Assembly (NCBI GenBank): GCA_012512355.1
Contig: JAAZEI010000113.1
Span: forward strand, 1-6,837
Source: Clostridiales bacterium
GTDB lineage: Bacteria; Bacillota; Clostridia; Christensenellales; Aristaeellaceae
Direction: 5' to 3'
Length of the DNA stretch: 6,837 bases
The translations under genes were made by a program, and so were the position numbers. Below, one piece after another: positions 5,103-6,837 of the stretch (position 1 is its first letter; each line of letters opens with the position of its first letter). Under the pieces are notes generated by a model, which worked only from the letters and a program-made list of their open reading frames with translations, was not told where the DNA came from and made no database searches.

Positions 5103-6161
5103 TCAAACCTGCTGCATCTGCTTTGCCATAGCGGCAAACCGGCATACCACATGAAAACCGGCACGCTCATAAATTGTCTGCGCATGATTATCCAGCCCAG
5201 TAAAAAGCGTCGAAAAAGTTGCGCCTTCATTCACAAATTCCTGCATCAACAGATGAAACAGCACCTCCCCTATAGAGCGCCGTCCATAGAGAGGGTCTAC
5301 ACATATTCCCGTAAACCAGCCTCGGCCGCTCTTTTGTTTGTCAACCGGGCCTGTAAAGCCCACGATGTGACAATCATGTGTTGCCGCTAGTATCGGCCTT
5401 GGGGAAAACGGTTTGATTCCATCCGCCCACAGGTCCGGATCTTCGCAGGGCCTGCCTTTTTGCCAGGCCTCCGTCTCCATTTTGAGAACATGACGCCAAT
5501 ATTCGCTTTCCACACGATCACACATCCCGTTATAATCATAGTAAAGGCTTGCGTCATAGCGACCGGTATAGATACCTTCCTGTGCCAGCCTCTCCCGTGC
5601 CATTGTGATGTTCTCAGGCCAGGCATAATCTTTGAGGTCCAAATACATGGCAATGTCCTGGTGGATTGTCTCAAACCCAATCTTGAGCAAAAATGGATAC
5701 CCTGCGCACTTAACATCTACCCCCGGTGCTTTGTTGTGATCGTGCTCCTGTTTACCGGGGATGCGCCAAGTCAGATGAAGGGGATTCTCATGGGAGCAGG
5801 CAATCTCTTTTTTACGAGCATCCCGGAATGCATCCTCCAACATATGGACCAGATTTTTCCCAATCCCTTGCCTGCGATGTGACTTGTCAACAAATACAAG
5901 GGTTAAAAAGCCCGGGGTATTTTCATGCGTTTGATGAGCTAAAAAAATATCCTGCTGCACCCCGTGGACAAAGCCTATCAGCGTGTCCCTTAGTACTGCT
6001 ACAAAAACATGCATGTTGGGCTTCAAAAAATCGTTCTTGAAAAGTTCTTCGGAAATGGGGCTGTATACCACTTCTTTATTTTGGCAAGAATCATTAAACA
6101 GCCTGACAGCACCGACGATATCCATCTCTTGCAGAGGGCGCAATTGGACTAAATTATTCAT
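5103..6161 (-). CDS. Tandem-domain GNAT family N-acetyltransferase
   Basis: This is a 352-residue protein with two GNAT folds; the acceptor substrate is not recognisable. The first domain (about 5-175) has the acetyl-CoA pyrophosphate loop RRQGIG (96-101) after a LTLVFVDKSH strand. It also has an unusual insert rich in His, Pro and Trp around residues 126-153 (TWRIPG, HDHNKAPGVD). The second domain (about 185-350) has TGICVDP followed by GRRSIG (293-298), where the family's first loop Gly is replaced by Ser. It ends with a normal motif B-like NHAQTIYERAGF (325-336). The first site therefore looks competent, and the second may be weak or structural. The ATG at 6161 has a poor ribosome site (AGGT about 10 nt upstream) and lies 17 nt after the muramidase stop, so the two are probably co-transcribed. 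No clear terminator follows before the metal operon's promoter. It may act in small-molecule modification, but that is not shown. Confidence 0.85.
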   Translation of the reverse strand: MNNLVQLRPLQEMDIVGAVRLFNDSCQNKEVVYSPISEELFKNDFLKPNMHVFVAVLRDTLIGFVHGVQQDIFLAHQTHENTPGFLTLVFVDKSHRRQGIGKNLVHMLEDAFRDARKKEIACSHENPLHLTWRIPGKQEHDHNKAPGVDVKCAGYPFLLKIGFETIHQDIAMYLDLKDYAWPENITMARERLAQEGIYTGRYDASLYYDYNGMCDRVESEYWRHVLKMETEAWQKGRPCEDPDLWADGIKPFSPRPILAATHDCHIVGFTGPVDKQKSGRGWFTGICVDPLYGRRSIGEVLFHLLMQEFVNEGATFSTLFTGLDNHAQTIYERAGFHVVCRFAAMAKQMQQV

Positions 6162-6178
6162 TTCAAACTTTACCTACT

Positions 6179-6837
6179 TTATTTGTATAGCAGGAAGGAC
6201 TCTACCGCTTCGGTGAATGCGGCAATGCCGGGCATGCAGTTTGCCGCGAGCTCATCCGCTGAGAGTTTGTCAAGGCGGATGGCTGCCGTCCCCAGCAGCA
6301 GGTCAAGCGAATAGGTTTTGCCGCTGTCCCAGCTGAGATACTCCAGCTTATCCGGGTAGAGTCTTCGGATGGTTTCAAAGAGTTTTAAGCCGGCATAACA
6401 TACATCTGCCTCATCGCGGCTGACAATGTGCAGCTGGACACCCTGGCACAATTGGCCCTCATGCTTGCTGAAGGTTGGTTTAAATGAGCTGCGCCTGAAA
6501 TGCACCCCTGGCAGAGCAAGCTCCGCCATGCTTTGTTCAAGCAGCACCGCTTCAATCCAGGGCGCCCCAATGAGTTCAAAGGGCTGGGTCGTTCCGCGGC
6601 CTTCGGAGACATTGGTGCCTTCAAAGATGCAGGTGCCCGGATATACAAGAGCGCTGGCCAGAGAAGGGCAATTGGGCGAGGGGGCCACCCAGGGCAGGTC
6701 GGTATCGTCCAGGTACATATCCCGGCGCCAGCCGCTAAGCTCAGCGACGGTCAATTCAAGGTCCAGCTTCAGATAATGACGAATGTACTGCGCGTACTCC
6801 CCAACGGTCAGGCCATAGCGGGTGGGCAGTTCATAGT
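6179..6837 (-). CDS. namZ: Exo-beta-N-acetylmuramidase NamZ / DUF1343 protein, C-terminal part only
   Basis: The reading frame is open to the right edge, so only the last 218 or so residues are present; the TTG at 6754 is internal. DUF1343 hallmarks follow each other: PTRYGLTVGEYAQYI, GWRRDMYLDDTDLPWVAPSPN, YPGTCIFEGTNVSEGRGTTQPFE, GAPWIEAVLL and FSKHEGQLCQGVQLHI. Characterised family members (NamZ, GH171) remove terminal MurNAc from peptidoglycan fragments during cell-wall turnover and recovery. The N-terminal part, which should hold most of the active site and any signal peptide, lies outside the window, so location and activity cannot be judged. The GNAT gene follows after 17 nt. Family assignment is firm; enzymatic function is taken from the family. 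Confidence 0.9.
   Translation of the reverse strand, partial: YELPTRYGLTVGEYAQYIRHYLKLDLELTVAELSGWRRDMYLDDTDLPWVAPSPNCPSLASALVYPGTCIFEGTNVSEGRGTTQPFELIGAPWIEAVLLEQSMAELALPGVHFRRSSFKPTFSKHEGQLCQGVQLHIVSRDEADVCYAGLKLFETIRRLYPDKLEYLSWDSGKTYSLDLLLGTAAIRLDKLSADELAANCMPGIAAFTEAVESFLLYK

Noticed and set aside
5042..5230. Minus-strand 62-codon frame overlapping the 3' end of the GNAT gene
   Set aside because: It lies mostly inside the acetyltransferase gene in another frame, has no convincing ribosome site or domain, and reads as an out-of-frame shadow.
1..6837. Search for CRISPR arrays, insertion sequences, tRNA or rRNA genes, or defence and toxin-antitoxin genes
   Set aside because: No tandem spaced repeats, transposase motifs, tRNA-like cloverleafs or small toxin-antitoxin pairs were seen on either strand.

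Overview
The window reads as a chromosomal segment of a Firmicute of clostridial type. The reasons are strong AGGAGG-type ribosome binding sites, a TroABCD/MntABCD-class metal importer behind a DtxR-family repressor, a NamZ-type muramidase, a two-domain GNAT protein, and a GEMM (cyclic dinucleotide) riboswitch behind a near-consensus SigA promoter. The genus cannot be named from the sequence. All credible genes lie on the minus strand, so transcription runs from high to low coordinates.

Region 1 (6837 to 5103): the C-terminal part of a DUF1343/NamZ exo-beta-N-acetylmuramidase, running in from beyond the right edge. A tandem-domain GNAT acetyltransferase follows after 17 nt and is probably co-transcribed with it.

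Region 2 (5102 to 4866): an intergenic promoter for the metal operon. It carries a perfect 16-bp palindrome (TTTAGGTGCACCTAAA) between the -10 and -35 positions, the natural binding site for the repressor encoded just downstream.

Region 3 (4865 to 456): a compact operon of regulator, solute-binding lipoprotein, ATPase, permease and permease with a C-terminal extension. Gaps are 26 nt or less, or the genes overlap. The repressor senses a divalent metal (most likely Mn2+, possibly Fe2+ or Zn2+) and should shut off its own operon when the metal is plentiful. The lipoprotein captures the metal, the two permeases form the channel and the ATPase drives import. The second permease carries about 80 residues resembling a winged helix-turn-helix.

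Region 4 (455 to 1): no protein gene. It holds structured 3' sequence and a probable terminator of the metal operon, then a new promoter (TTGACA, 17 nt, TATATT) and a GEMM-I riboswitch whose 5' end can pair with the segment just before a U-rich run. The gene controlled by this riboswitch lies beyond the left edge. This leader, with its possible mutually exclusive folds, is the most interesting non-coding element. The rest is recognisable biology with some unusual details.
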